Positions 27,817-37,027 are shown, counted from the first letter of the stretch. The stretch: DNA of 64,000 nt from Nitrospira sp. (GCA_005116745.1 SWDS01000001.1:341757-405756), one strand, 5' to 3'. The notes: generated by a model not told the origin, from the sequence alone. Translations and numbers: made by a program.

Positions 27817-29088
27817 ATGCGGAACAGCTTCTGGTTGAAGGTGCTCAGCGCAGCAAGTCTGATGCTCTTGTGCGTCACAAGTTGGGTCGGTGCCGAAGAG
27901 CCGGCTGGCGCCGTGAATGAGGCGCGCTTGGTCGCGCAATATAACTATTCAATTCACATCCTGGCCATGCTGGTCGTCGGGTTCGGCTTTCTCATGGTCT
28001 TCGTCCGACGATATGGCTTCGGGGCCACGACCGGCACCTATCTCGTCGTCGCAACGGGGATACCGCTGTACATGTTGTTGCGCGCGAACGGAGTGGTGGG
28101 GCATTCGATACAGGCCCATTCGGTTGAAACGCTCATGTTGGCAGAATTTTCAGTAGCGACGGCGTTGATCGCGATGGGGGCGGTGCTTGGACGCTTGCGG
28201 GTGTTTCAGTACGCGTTACTCACGTTGTTGTTAGTGCCTCTCTATGCGCTGAACGAATATTTGGTGTTGGACAATGGTTCGGGGCTGACCAAAGGGTTTC
28301 AGGACTCAGCTGGATCGATTGTCATCCACGCATTCGGTGCCTATTTCGGATTGGCTGCGTCTCTGGTACTGACGACGGCGCAGCAGCGGAGTCAACCGAT
28401 CGAATCCGATCCGACGTCTGATCGGTTCGCGATGCTCGGGTCCATGGTGCTGTGGCTGTTTTGGCCGAGTTTTGCGACCGCAATTGTGCCGTTCGAGCAA
28501 ATGCCTCAAACGGTCGTGAATACGATTCTGGCATTGAGCGGGGCGACGCTCTCGACCTATTTCCTCAGCACACGTTTTCATCATGGAAAGACCTCGATGG
28601 TGGATATGGCTAATGCCGCATTGGCGGGTGGAGTCTCCATTGGCTCGACCTGTAACCTCGTGAGCCCCACAGGTGCGTTTGGGATCGGATTGCTCGCCGG
28701 TGCTTTGTCGGTCATTGGGTATGTGTTTATTCAGCCCATGCTTGAATCGAAGATCAAGCTTGTCGATACGTGTGGCGTCCACAATCTGCATGGGATGCCT
28801 GGGTTATTGGGTGGACTGATCGCAATTGTTGTGGTGCCTGGTGTCGCTGGGGTTCAACTCGTGGGCATCGCGATGACGCTTGCCACCGCAATCGTTGGAG
28901 GGGTCATCGCCGGTATGATCATCAAAGCCACAGGTACGACTGAACAGGCATATGAAGACTGCCATGAGTTTTCCCATGTGCCGGGGCCGGAGAGTGAACG
29001 ACGGGTGGAGGAGCTGGCGCTTGGAGCCAAGGCCGATATCGACGCCCTGCAGAAAGAAATTCTTGCTCGGACTGCCGCTCGCACATGA
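27817..29088 (+). CDS. rh50: Rh-type (Rh50-like) ammonia/ammonium channel
   Basis: A 423-residue membrane protein with a cleavable signal peptide (VLSAASLMLLCVTSWVGA) and about eleven transmembrane helices. It is the Rhesus branch of the Amt/Rh family: IVIHAFGAYFGLAASL (His171), LGSMVLWLFWPSFATAIVP, VDMANAALAGGVSIGS and CGVHNLHGMPGLLGG (H325 of the pore pair). These match Nitrosomonas Rh50 very closely as I recall it, more than bacterial AmtB. It conducts NH3/NH4+ across the inner membrane. AAGGAGGA precedes the ATG. GltBD at 42-48 kb would assimilate the product. Confidence 0.92.
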   Translation: MRNSFWLKVLSAASLMLLCVTSWVGAEEPAGAVNEARLVAQYNYSIHILAMLVVGFGFLMVFVRRYGFGATTGTYLVVATGIPLYMLLRANGVVGHSIQAHSVETLMLAEFSVATALIAMGAVLGRLRVFQYALLTLLLVPLYALNEYLVLDNGSGLTKGFQDSAGSIVIHAFGAYFGLAASLVLTTAQQRSQPIESDPTSDRFAMLGSMVLWLFWPSFATAIVPFEQMPQTVVNTILALSGATLSTYFLSTRFHHGKTSMVDMANAALAGGVSIGSTCNLVSPTGAFGIGLLAGALSVIGYVFIQPMLESKIKLVDTCGVHNLHGMPGLLGGLIAIVVVPGVAGVQLVGIAMTLATAIVGGVIAGMIIKATGTTEQAYEDCHEFSHVPGPESERRVEELALGAKADIDALQKEILARTAART

Positions 29089-29280
29089 GTGGTGGTGCAT
29101 TCTGCAATTGTTTGTAAAGGATCTGATGGGAGGTCTGGCTAATCCAGATCTCCCATCATGTAGAGCTGTTTGCATAGGCTCAGCACCCAGCACCAACGCG
29201 CAGTCCAGTCGAATGCTGAACCAAGAGGGTATTGGCTTGTCGCCTTTATTGAGTAGGCTCTAGTTCGAGCAAGGTTTGTG

Positions 29281-29356
29281 TGGTGCGCCCGACAGGACTT
29301 GAACCTGTAACCTTCTGATCCGTAGTCAGATGCTCTATCCATTGAGCTACGGGCGC
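29281..29356 (-). tRNA. tRNA-Arg, anticodon ACG
   Basis: A 76-nt cloverleaf on the minus strand. Acceptor stem GCGCCCG/CGGGCGC, D arm with TAGCTCAATGGATAGAGCA, anticodon stem-loop TCTGA-CTACGGA-TCAGA with anticodon ACG, T arm CAGGTTCAAGTCCTG, discriminator A and an encoded CCA end. ACG is normally deaminated to ICG and reads CGN arginine codons. Confidence 0.97.
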
Positions 29357-29548
29357 ATCTGTATTTTCCGCTGAGGTGTAGGTCCTGAGGTAAAGGGATC
29401 GCTTGACGACGAATAGGTAGAGGATGCTGTCTCGTCTCAGCGCTTTTGTCTCAGCACGTACCGGTGTCAGTGGTTATACAGTTCTCAGTGAGAAGGGGTC
29501 AAGAGACGAACGCGAGAAAGTCTGGATTCGAGGTCCGGGGAAAGGTGG

Positions 29549-29893
29549 TTAAGGGATGGTCTTTCGCACTTCGTTTGAGAACGAACTTTCGGCACCATCC
29601 ATATTGTATGTGGTGACTGTGAAGAAATAGGTGGTGCCGGATGCAAGGCCAGGCACAGTGTAGCTCGTGACATTCATGGGAACGGTCGCTATCGGTTCTC
29701 CATACGCACCTGGCGCTGTTGCCTGATAGATCTTGTATCCTACAAGATCTGATCCCTCACTAGCCTCCCACAAAAGCGTGGCTGTTCCACTGGGTACGGT
29801 CTGGTTGAATAAGGCGCATGCTGTTGTCACGAGCAAGAATGCACATAGCTGGAATGCAAGATAATGACGGATCATCGATCTGGTGAGGCTCAT
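29549..29893 (-). CDS. Lipoprotein with one fibronectin type III domain
   Basis: A 114-residue protein when started at ATG 29893; a longer frame from 29944 adds 17 residues. The N-terminus carries a lipoprotein signal (LAFQLCAFLLVTTACALF, lipidated Cys in TTAC). The remainder is one fibronectin type III domain: TATLLWEASEGSDLVGYKIY, VTSYTVPGLASGTTYFFTVT and YNMDGAESSFSNEV. Such domains mediate surface or polysaccharide contacts. No neighbours form an obvious operon. Confidence 0.8.
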   Translation of the reverse strand: MSLTRSMIRHYLAFQLCAFLLVTTACALFNQTVPSGTATLLWEASEGSDLVGYKIYQATAPGAYGEPIATVPMNVTSYTVPGLASGTTYFFTVTTYNMDGAESSFSNEVRKTIP

Positions 29894-30074
29894 AAGACGC
29901 CTACGTCCAACTCCTGTGCCGAGGGATTCAGTTTGGTGAGCCATGGGAGGAACATATTTGCACGGATCTTGGCACCAGAAATATTCTTACAGAAGCGCAT
30001 GGACATATCAAGGATGAAGGTTGACCGTCTGTGGCGATCAGCAGGAGGGTAGGGGATTCTGTTCTGGAGAAATG

Positions 30075-30116
30075 AAAACACTGGGGGATTTCTCTTCTTC
30101 TAGAGAAAGCCCCCAG
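30075..30116 (-). terminator. Intrinsic terminator of the Lys/Glu-rich peptide gene
   Basis: CTGGGGG (30081-30087) pairs with CCCCCAG (30110-30116), continued inward by TTTCTCT/AGAGAAA after one mismatch, a stem of 15 positions. Read on the minus strand it is followed by TGTTTTC. It sits 23 nt beyond the stop at 30139. Confidence 0.85.
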
Positions 30117-30138
30117 CCTCGTTCCAGCAAGCTAGAAC

Positions 30139-30372
30139 TTACTTACCGCCCTTTTCATCCTTCTTCTCGCCGAAGGTGTCGGCATGGCCGCCCTTCTTCT
30201 CTTCCTTCTTCTCGCCGAAAGTCTCGTCGACCTTGCCATCCTTTTTCTTCTCTTCAGCAGACACCACCACGTGGCCGCCCTTCTTCTCTTCTTTCTTCTC
30301 GCCGGCGAACGCTGGTGCGCTGAACGTGACTGCCACTGCTACTGCCATGATTGCCATCAACATGCTCTTCAT
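30139..30372 (-). CDS. Exported Lys/Glu-rich low-complexity peptide
   Basis: A 77-residue protein with a clear signal peptide (LMAIMAVAVAVTFSAPAFA). The mature 54 residues are built of repeats of EKKEEKKGGH followed by a variable short segment (VVVSAEEKKKDGK, ADTFGEKKDEKGGK), nearly half Lys plus Glu. Alternating charged residues with periodic GGH could bind metal ions or act as an extended polyampholyte; neither is established. AGGGGG precedes the ATG and a strong terminator follows, so it is a single-gene unit and probably well expressed. Confidence 0.8.
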   Translation of the reverse strand: MKSMLMAIMAVAVAVTFSAPAFAGEKKEEKKGGHVVVSAEEKKKDGKVDETFGEKKEEKKGGHADTFGEKKDEKGGK

Positions 30373-30402
30373 TATAAGAACCCCCTAAAATAAGAAGTTA
30401 AA

Positions 30403-30427
30403 AAAATGTGTGCCACTCACTTGGCAC
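30403..30427 (-). terminator. Terminator-like hairpin in the leader of the Lys/Glu-rich peptide gene
   Basis: GTGCCA (30410-30415) pairs with TGGCAC (30422-30427). On the minus strand the stem is followed by ACA and then seven T, 30 nt before the ATG at 30372. This is the form of an intrinsic terminator lying in a 5' leader, so it may be an attenuator, or the end of a small upstream transcript. Confidence 0.5.
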
Positions 30428-30723
30428 TTACCGAGATACTCAGCAAAGGTAGTGCCATTCCGTCCTATTAGTAAGATGAGACAAAGACCATCAGGTAATC
30501 AGTAGGTTACGAAATTCCTCTCATGAAGCTGTGAATGGTTTATCCTACATGATGCCGTAGCGGAATAGTTTGTATACGACTAAACTGCCTCACTCCGCTC
30601 GCGACCATGTATGATGGGCTGCGCGTTTCGTGAGTTCTCATTGTCAGAGGAGTAACTTGAGGAGGACGAGGTGTTCGAGGGAACAAGTGTAAGAATTCGA
30701 GATTCCAGGAACAAGGTTGTCGA
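30428..30723. other. Intergenic region between CCA enzyme and the peptide gene
   Basis: About 296 bp beyond the leader hairpin, AT-rich compared with the neighbouring genes. It must hold the promoter of the minus-strand peptide gene, although no unambiguous -35/-10 pair could be picked. It lies downstream of the CCA gene, whose stop is at 30724, and no terminator for that gene is clear. Confidence 0.4.
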
Positions 30724-32106
30724 CTAGCACAGAGCAGAGCGTTTGTTTTTCGCGTAGACTAACCCTTCCTCCAGCGTTGCGAAGACTCCATCAAGCTGAG
30801 CCTCATAACAGTCATCAAGCAGTCGGCCCATGTCAGGACCAGGCTGGATTCCACATTCCAACAAGTGACGGCCCATGATAAGGGGAGAAGGCGTCTGACG
30901 GTCCACTTCCAGCTGGCGTGCTCGGGCCAATAGCCACTCACCGGCGGGAAATCCATCAAACTGTTTCGGCGGCCGTCCTGCATGGTCAGCCCGCGCCACG
31001 CGCACCAATCGGTCTATGCGCTGGACTTGCCTTGCCAATCGGCGGACTGCGCTGTCCGAAGCGTTGGCGTCATGCAGGGCACGAGGACGAAGATGGCACA
31101 ATACCAGAGGGACCACCTCATCGATCAGGCTGTGCTGGTTGGTCAGTCGCTCAAGAAAACGTTGTGTCGGGCCTGCCCCTTCCGATTCATGCCCTCGCGA
31201 GGTGACGTGTCCATATTCTTCTTTGGTCGTGGCCGGTTTGCCGAAGTCGTGGCAGAGGACACCCAACCCAACGGCCAGGTCATCCGGCTCATCACCGGTG
31301 CGCTCGGCAGCGAACCAGTCCAGGCAGTGGAGTGTGTGGATCCAGACGTCGCCTTCCGGGTGCCAGGTGGGATCTTGTAGACAGCCTTCAAGGGCTGCGA
31401 GCTCCGGATAGAAACGGAGCCAGCCGCAGTGACGTAAGAACTGCAATCCCAGCGATGGCTTGCGTCCTTGCAGGAGCAGCTTCTTCCATTCTTCCCAGAG
31501 ACGTTCGCTTGGCTGACTTTCCTGCGAGAGTGTCCGGCACAGGGCCACTGTTTCCGGCGCGACCGTGAGTTCAAAGCGGGCAGCCAGCTGCATGCCACGC
31601 AAGACACGCAGAGGATCTTCTGCGAATCGGCTCGACGCGTGGCGCAAGATCCGTGCATGGAGGTCGCCGCGACCGTTGAAGGGATCGCGAAGCTCCATGG
31701 TGTCCGGATCCCAGGCCATTGCGTTGATGGTGAAGTCTCGTCGTGCCAGCGCCTCATCAATCGGCATGTTGGGGTCGGCTTGTCTCAGCAAGCCAGGGAG
31801 GGAGGTGTCGTCAGTGCGCATGCGGGAGGGAATGGACAGATCGACCGGTAGGCCTTGCAGCTTGAAGACCGCAAATGCTTTCCCGACGAATTGCACGGAG
31901 AAGTATTCGGCCAGCAATGCATGAACTTGACCGGGCGGCACACCCGTCACTTCAAGGTCCAAATCCCGTGGCTGCTGACCTAGCAGGAGATCCCGGATCG
32001 AGCCGCCGACTAGCCATGTTCTCCCACCGGCGCGGCGAACTAGTTGCTCAATCTTACGCAGTGCTTCCGCAAGCGTGGGATCTTCGATGCGAAAGCGGGC
32101 CGGCAC
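30724..32106 (-). CDS. cca: tRNA CCA-adding enzyme / poly(A) polymerase family with HD domain
   Basis: A 460-residue class II nucleotidyltransferase. Head motif WLVGGSIRDLLLG (32-44) and RDLDLEV (47-53) supply the catalytic carboxylates; the neck has DEALARRDFTINAMAWD and LRVLRGMQLAARFELTV. An HD domain follows in the C-terminal half (LGVLCHDFGKPATT), typical of bacterial CCA enzymes of the E. coli type. It builds or repairs the CCA end of tRNAs. It starts with GTG immediately after the galT stop (TAA then GTG, no gap), so the two are cotranscribed. Confidence 0.9.
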   Translation of the reverse strand: MPARFRIEDPTLAEALRKIEQLVRRAGGRTWLVGGSIRDLLLGQQPRDLDLEVTGVPPGQVHALLAEYFSVQFVGKAFAVFKLQGLPVDLSIPSRMRTDDTSLPGLLRQADPNMPIDEALARRDFTINAMAWDPDTMELRDPFNGRGDLHARILRHASSRFAEDPLRVLRGMQLAARFELTVAPETVALCRTLSQESQPSERLWEEWKKLLLQGRKPSLGLQFLRHCGWLRFYPELAALEGCLQDPTWHPEGDVWIHTLHCLDWFAAERTGDEPDDLAVGLGVLCHDFGKPATTKEEYGHVTSRGHESEGAGPTQRFLERLTNQHSLIDEVVPLVLCHLRPRALHDANASDSAVRRLARQVQRIDRLVRVARADHAGRPPKQFDGFPAGEWLLARARQLEVDRQTPSPLIMGRHLLECGIQPGPDMGRLLDDCYEAQLDGVFATLEEGLVYAKNKRSALC

Positions 32107-33111
32107 TTAGATTTCTGCTTCGCGGAGGAACGTCGCGGCTTCCTCCGGTGATACCGGATTGATGTAGAAGCCGGTGCCCCATTCGAAGCCGGCCACTTGC
32201 GTCAGCTTCGGGATAATCTCCAGGTGCCAATGGTAGTACTCGCCGGTTTTCTCATGAAGGGGAGAACTGTGGAGGATGAAGTTGTATGAGGGGCGAGCCA
32301 GCACTTTGTCCATACGGCGCAGTGACTCCGAAAGGATCGGGGCCAGAAACTCGAACTGGGATTTCTGACTTTCCTCAAAATATGCCGCGTGGCGCTTGGG
32401 GAGGATCCACATTTCGAACGGAAACCGAGGCGCAAAGGGTGTGACGCAGAGGAACTCTGGGTTCTCGGCGACGATGCGATCTCCTTCCGAAAGATCCTGC
32501 CGGAGGATATCGCAATAGATGCAACGCTCTTTCTGCTGATAGTGCGTGCGGCATCCGTCCAACTCCTCCTGCACGTTGGTCGGGACGATCGGCAGGGCGA
32601 TGAGTTGAGAATGGCTGTGTTCCAGAGTGGCGCCGGCGGACGCGCCGTGGTTCTTGAAAATGAGAATGTAGCGGAATCGAATGTCTTTTCGGAGATCAAT
32701 CATTCGGTCACGATAGGCCCATAGCACGTCCTCGATCTTCTTGATCGGAAGATCGGCAAGGCCTTCAACATGGTTAGGGGTTTCAATGATGACCTCGTGC
32801 GCTCCCACGCCGTTCATACGGTCGTAGAGCCCGACTCCTTCGCGCCCCATGTCACCTTCAACTTGCAGCGCAGGAAATTTATTCGGGACGACGCGTACGG
32901 TCCAATTGGGAGAATTGGGTCCACCCGGCTGCGGCCGATAGGCCATGATTTCTTTCGGCGTGAGCCGTTCCTGTCCAGGGCAAAACGGACAGAGGGTCGT
33001 CGAAACCGGTCGGGCCGGTTGGAGGTTGATAAAGTCATGTGGGCGCCCTCTGCGCTCAGTGGAAATAATCACCCAGCGGCCCACAATGGGGTCACGTCTT
33101 AGATCTGGCAT
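32107..33111 (-). CDS. galT: Galactose-1-phosphate uridylyltransferase-like (GalT) enzyme
   Basis: A 334-residue HIT-superfamily protein. The ATG at 33111 has GGAGGAG 8 nt upstream, better than the longer frame. Family motifs: LRRDPIVGRWVIIS near the start, CPFCPGQE with the first zinc cysteines, the active-site EHSHSQLIALPIVP and the C-terminal HWHLEIIPKL. GalT interconverts UDP-glucose and galactose-1-phosphate; HIT relatives can act on other hexose-1-phosphates. The upstream neighbour on the same strand is a GH57 glycosidase, so a role in glycogen or sugar nucleotide turnover fits. Confidence 0.9.
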   Translation of the reverse strand: MPDLRRDPIVGRWVIISTERRGRPHDFINLQPARPVSTTLCPFCPGQERLTPKEIMAYRPQPGGPNSPNWTVRVVPNKFPALQVEGDMGREGVGLYDRMNGVGAHEVIIETPNHVEGLADLPIKKIEDVLWAYRDRMIDLRKDIRFRYILIFKNHGASAGATLEHSHSQLIALPIVPTNVQEELDGCRTHYQQKERCIYCDILRQDLSEGDRIVAENPEFLCVTPFAPRFPFEMWILPKRHAAYFEESQKSQFEFLAPILSESLRRMDKVLARPSYNFILHSSPLHEKTGEYYHWHLEIIPKLTQVAGFEWGTGFYINPVSPEEAATFLREAEI

Positions 33112-33147
33112 CTCTTCTCCTCCTACTATCACAACCCTTTACGATGA

Positions 33148-35349
33148 TCATACTCTCCACAGTTCGGCCTCAAATTCAGGTCCAGGTACGGTCAGGACGG
33201 CCGGATGATGGCCAGGATAGCGAGCGACTTCGAGGCCGTGTTCTCGCACGATGATCGACATCTGGATCGTATGTCCTTGTTCCAGACACAGCTCTTTCCA
33301 AGGGACGGCCAACTCCAGAATGGTGTGGGCCTTGATTGACTGATAGGAGCCGATCTCTTGCCAGGCATCTGCCTGGGTTTGGCGAGACAAGAGAAAAGCC
33401 TCCGGGCCTGGCGAGGTCAGCGCAAATGTCAGCCGAAAAGTACATTGAGGCCCTTGCAACCGAATATCAACGTCGAGGCCCTGTCGTGTCGTACTCGTTT
33501 CGTCTGGGTCGAATCTCATCACGAGCTGACCTGAGGTCCAACCGAATTGAATCGCCGTGAAGAGTCCATCGGCTTTCCACATGGCTCCAAGCGGGGGCTG
33601 GGTGTTAATGTTTCCGGCGCCACGCCATTCGAAAAAGTCGGTCACGATGCCGTCGATTGTGGGATTCAACAGGACGAGCGGCTGTTGGACCGAATCGGAT
33701 TCTGAGGCGATGGCCCTCGTGCAGATCGGAGTATTCAGTTGATCGGGGGGCGGGATGCCCATATGCGTCCAGACATTCCGAAGATGGGTGCGGAAGAGGC
33801 GGTCAAATTCAGGCTTGAAATCGGTATCGAAATCATCGCCGTACCACCAGAACCAGTCGCTCCCTTCGGCGGCGTAGAGTTCTTGCCATGCCGCGTGTGC
33901 ACGGTCAGGTGGAAGACTTTGTGCGAGATTCACCAGTTGTGTACGAGTGTGACCGAGGAGATCCCACCCGCGATTGTCTTCGTAGTGCCCGATCCAGATC
34001 TTGTAGTCGGAATTGATCCAGGATCCTGAATGGAGGCAGGGGAGTTGTTGTGCGGGTTGCACGGCAGCCATCGCATCCGACATGGTGGAGGCCTGGACCA
34101 GGACCTGTCCGTCGTGATCCAGTTCGTGGTTGGTGAAGGCTTCGTACAGGAGAGACAGGAACTGTTCCCCGCCGTCGTGATAGTGTTCCCATGGATTTTC
34201 ACCGTCCAAGATGATGGGGATGATGATCTTCTCTTGCGGTGCATCGTGGACAATGCCCCGCAGACGCCGCAGGACATCCTCAGCGGCGGATTCGGGCGTC
34301 GTCTTGTGGTAGACGAATCCGAATGCGTCTGAGATTTCGCGGTCGCGAAACAGTACGGTCAACGCATGTTCGGGTTCACCGATGCGATAGGGTTGATAGA
34401 GCGCGGACTGCCGATGCCATGGGCGACCGCACATTCCCAGGGAGCGTGCGAGGATGCCCTCGTCCGTGGCAAACCAGCGAAGGCCGGTCTGATGGATCAG
34501 CGGAAGCATCTCTGGACACACCGATCCCTCTGATGGCCACAAGCCGGTCGGAGCCCGACCGAATGTGGACTGATGAAATTCGACGGCTTGTTGAAGTTGT
34601 GCTGCCGCGTCCTCCAGCGCATGGAAACGAGCAGGCAAGGGAAGGTCAGGCCTGGCCCGCCGGTTGATCTCGGTGTCGATCACCAGAGGCAGAATCGGGT
34701 GGTAGAAGGGAGTCGTCGTCAGTTCGACTTGCTCTCGCTCCATGAGTCGCCGGTATAGCGGAATAATGTCTTGTATGGCTCTCCGCTGCAACGCCAATAC
34801 TTCCTGCTTGTCCTCCTCGGTGAAGCTGCGATTTTTCTGGCGCAGCGCAGCCAGACGAGGATATTGTTGAACGGTGCCATATCCGAACCAGGCAAGGTTG
34901 TGCCAGACTTGGAGGTCTAGCAGCTCTTGTGTGGAGAATTGACGGGCGACGCGGTGGAGATCATGCCCCGGGACGTCCAGTCCACGTTTCACCAGCAACT
35001 CATGGTATCGTGGATAGGGGCGCACCATGGTCGCCCAGTTGGCTGAAAAGAAATGACGGACCAGGAAGGCCTTTTCTTCAAGGGTGAGGCTGGCCGCTGG
35101 GCGTTGTGCATGTTCGAGAAACAGATCGAGGATCTTCCCGCTACCGATCTCTTGTAACTGCAAGAGGAGAGACGGCGTAAAATTGAACGTGGCGCGTACA
35201 CCGGGGAATTTCTCCAACAGATAGGCCATATCGTAATAGGCCTTGGTCGCATGCAGGCGCACCCATGGCATACTGGCCGATCCGGCCACCGGATCGGTGT
35301 AATAGGGCTGGTGCATATGCCACAGAAAACATACGTGGATATGCTTCAT
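33148..35349 (-). CDS. Glycoside hydrolase family 57 protein (amylase-type)
   Basis: A 733-residue protein without signal peptide. GH57 markers: FLWHMHQPYYTDP at the N-terminus, GLWPSEGSVCPEM with the presumed nucleophile Glu, and IILDGENPWEHYHDGG with the presumed acid Asp. Residues about 560-733 form an additional beta-sandwich-like C-terminal domain. GH57 enzymes act on alpha-glucans as amylases, transglycosidases or amylopullulanases, and the DGENxWE motif fits the amylopullulanase-like branch. Probably involved in cytoplasmic glycogen degradation together with the adjacent GalT gene, 36 nt downstream. Confidence 0.92.
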   Translation of the reverse strand: MKHIHVCFLWHMHQPYYTDPVAGSASMPWVRLHATKAYYDMAYLLEKFPGVRATFNFTPSLLLQLQEIGSGKILDLFLEHAQRPAASLTLEEKAFLVRHFFSANWATMVRPYPRYHELLVKRGLDVPGHDLHRVARQFSTQELLDLQVWHNLAWFGYGTVQQYPRLAALRQKNRSFTEEDKQEVLALQRRAIQDIIPLYRRLMEREQVELTTTPFYHPILPLVIDTEINRRARPDLPLPARFHALEDAAAQLQQAVEFHQSTFGRAPTGLWPSEGSVCPEMLPLIHQTGLRWFATDEGILARSLGMCGRPWHRQSALYQPYRIGEPEHALTVLFRDREISDAFGFVYHKTTPESAAEDVLRRLRGIVHDAPQEKIIIPIILDGENPWEHYHDGGEQFLSLLYEAFTNHELDHDGQVLVQASTMSDAMAAVQPAQQLPCLHSGSWINSDYKIWIGHYEDNRGWDLLGHTRTQLVNLAQSLPPDRAHAAWQELYAAEGSDWFWWYGDDFDTDFKPEFDRLFRTHLRNVWTHMGIPPPDQLNTPICTRAIASESDSVQQPLVLLNPTIDGIVTDFFEWRGAGNINTQPPLGAMWKADGLFTAIQFGWTSGQLVMRFDPDETSTTRQGLDVDIRLQGPQCTFRLTFALTSPGPEAFLLSRQTQADAWQEIGSYQSIKAHTILELAVPWKELCLEQGHTIQMSIIVREHGLEVARYPGHHPAVLTVPGPEFEAELWRV

Positions 35350-35448
35350 TGATGCCGATCCCCTTTCATCTTGGCGAGTATGTCATAGGGGGTATGAGCA
35401 TGCAATCCGCAGGCAGATTTTTGATGGAACATCGTACGAGGAGTTGAG

Positions 35449-35850
35449 ATGGTGACTTTTCTTCGATATTGGGGGCCGGTGTGCGGCTATGCCGGGCTCA
35501 TTTTTTATTTATCCGCGCAGTCGCATCCGGAAGAGCATGTGCCGTTCGTCACGCATTTTAGTGATAAGGTCTTGCATGCCATCGAGTATGCGGTACTCGG
35601 TGCGTTGTGCTACCGGGCGCTTTGTGGAAGTGGACAGACCGTGTGGAGGCAACAGGCGATTCCGGCAGCCATCCTTCTGGCCTCCTTGTATGGGGTAAGC
35701 GATGAGGTCCACCAGGCGTTCGTTCCATTTCGAGATTCGAATTGGCTCGATTGGCTGGCCGATACGGTCGGAGCTGCGATTGGCGTGAAGGTCATGCATC
35801 GGGTGTTCAGTCTCAGGCCGGTCGGCTCGATTCCAGGAGTGTTGAGGTAG
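35449..35850 (+). CDS. VanZ-like family membrane protein
   Basis: A 133-residue protein with four hydrophobic segments. VanZ hallmarks: FYLSAQSHPEE, FSDKVLHAIEYAVLGALCYR and the C-terminal YGVSDEVHQAFVPFRDSNWL then DWLADTVGAAIG. VanZ relatives are linked to envelope stress and glycopeptide tolerance, but the biochemical function is not settled. It precedes the amgK/murU cell-wall recycling genes by 60 bp on the same strand, a sensible neighbourhood. Confidence 0.88.
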   Translation: MVTFLRYWGPVCGYAGLIFYLSAQSHPEEHVPFVTHFSDKVLHAIEYAVLGALCYRALCGSGQTVWRQQAIPAAILLASLYGVSDEVHQAFVPFRDSNWLDWLADTVGAAIGVKVMHRVFSLRPVGSIPGVLR

Positions 35851-35911
35851 GGCCGATCGAATATGAGGTGTTCGTGACAAGTCGCGGGATGCTCGCTATA
35901 ATTTGCTGAAT

Positions 35912-37015
35912 ATGTTGTCGGCGAACACCACTCCTTTCACGAATCCCCTGTCTCCTCCCGATCAAACTCTCATCGCGCAGGCCGTCGAGACTCGTCTTTC
36001 TCCCGGTCTCGTTTTGAAGGCGCTGACGCCATTGGCAGGCGATGCCTCCAATCGGCGCTACTATCGCGCCACCGTTGCCGGCGGGCCACCTCATGCTGTG
36101 ATCGTGATGCAGTTGGCTGAGCCGGAAGGTTTCAAACAGTCTGAAGAGGCGGTCAGTGGCGGGATCCACCAGATCTCGGAATTACCCTTCATCAACATCA
36201 TGTCGCATCTGGCTAAAGCAAAGGTGCCGGTGCCTGTACTCCATTACTATGATCAATCCGCAGGGCTGCTCTATCTGGAAGATTTCGGAGATGTGACCTT
36301 GGCAGAGGCCGTTAGCCAAGCGGATGCGCCAAGCTTGGAGTCACGGTATAAGCAGGCCATCAATGTCTTAGTACAGATGCAGATCAACGCCACGACGCCG
36401 GCAGATCCTGGGTGCCTGGCGTTTCACCGCAGTTTCGATGTGCCGTTGCTGATGTGGGAGTTCGATCATTTTCTCGAGTATGGAATTGTGGCGCGTCGCG
36501 GCAACCCGTTGCCTGATGGGGACGCCACGGCAATCAGACGGGAGTTCGAAGGAATCGCGGAACTCCTCGCCGGACAACCACGCGTCTTTACGCATCGCGA
36601 TTATCACTCTCGCAATTTGATGGTCGACGGGTTGCGGCTTGGCGTGATTGACTTTCAGGATGCGTTGATGGGACCGGCAACCTATGATCTGGCCTCACTC
36701 TTACGGGACGCCTACATTCGACTTGACGAAGCCCTCGTTGACGATTTGGTGGGGTACTACCTCGATCAGCTGGCCGAACAACGCTTCGTCTGGACCAATC
36801 GTGCCGCGTTTCGACGGCTGTTTGATCTGACAAGTATTCAGCGCAATCTGAAGGCGGCCGGCCGGTTTGTCTATATTGATCGGGTCAAAGGCAACTCGAA
36901 ATTCTTAGCGGATATCCCCCGCGTCTTGAGTTACGTCAGGCGCAATCTTGAGAAACATCCGGAGCTGGATACCCTCCGGAGGCACCTCACACCGCATGTG
37001 CCTGAATTGCAGTAG
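35912..37015 (+). CDS. amgK: Sugar kinase AmgK-like (MurNAc/GlcNAc anomeric kinase)
   Basis: A 367-residue aminoglycoside phosphotransferase-fold protein (start ATG 35912). Nucleotide loop LTPLAGDASNRRYYRATV, then the kinase signatures HRDYHSRNLMV (catalytic Asp) and LGVIDFQDALMGPATYDLAS (metal-binding Asp). AmgK phosphorylates MurNAc or GlcNAc at C1 in the peptidoglycan recycling bypass. The assignment is supported by the nucleotidyltransferase gene 12 nt downstream, which would take the sugar-1-phosphate. Confidence 0.87.
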   Translation: MLSANTTPFTNPLSPPDQTLIAQAVETRLSPGLVLKALTPLAGDASNRRYYRATVAGGPPHAVIVMQLAEPEGFKQSEEAVSGGIHQISELPFINIMSHLAKAKVPVPVLHYYDQSAGLLYLEDFGDVTLAEAVSQADAPSLESRYKQAINVLVQMQINATTPADPGCLAFHRSFDVPLLMWEFDHFLEYGIVARRGNPLPDGDATAIRREFEGIAELLAGQPRVFTHRDYHSRNLMVDGLRLGVIDFQDALMGPATYDLASLLRDAYIRLDEALVDDLVGYYLDQLAEQRFVWTNRAAFRRLFDLTSIQRNLKAAGRFVYIDRVKGNSKFLADIPRVLSYVRRNLEKHPELDTLRRHLTPHVPELQ

Positions 37016-37027
37016 AGGACTGATTGT

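Noticed and set aside
30176-30393. Plus-strand frames opposite the Lys/Glu-rich peptide
   Set aside because: They are antisense shadows of low-complexity sequence (runs of Leu/Phe/Ser) with no independent start signal.
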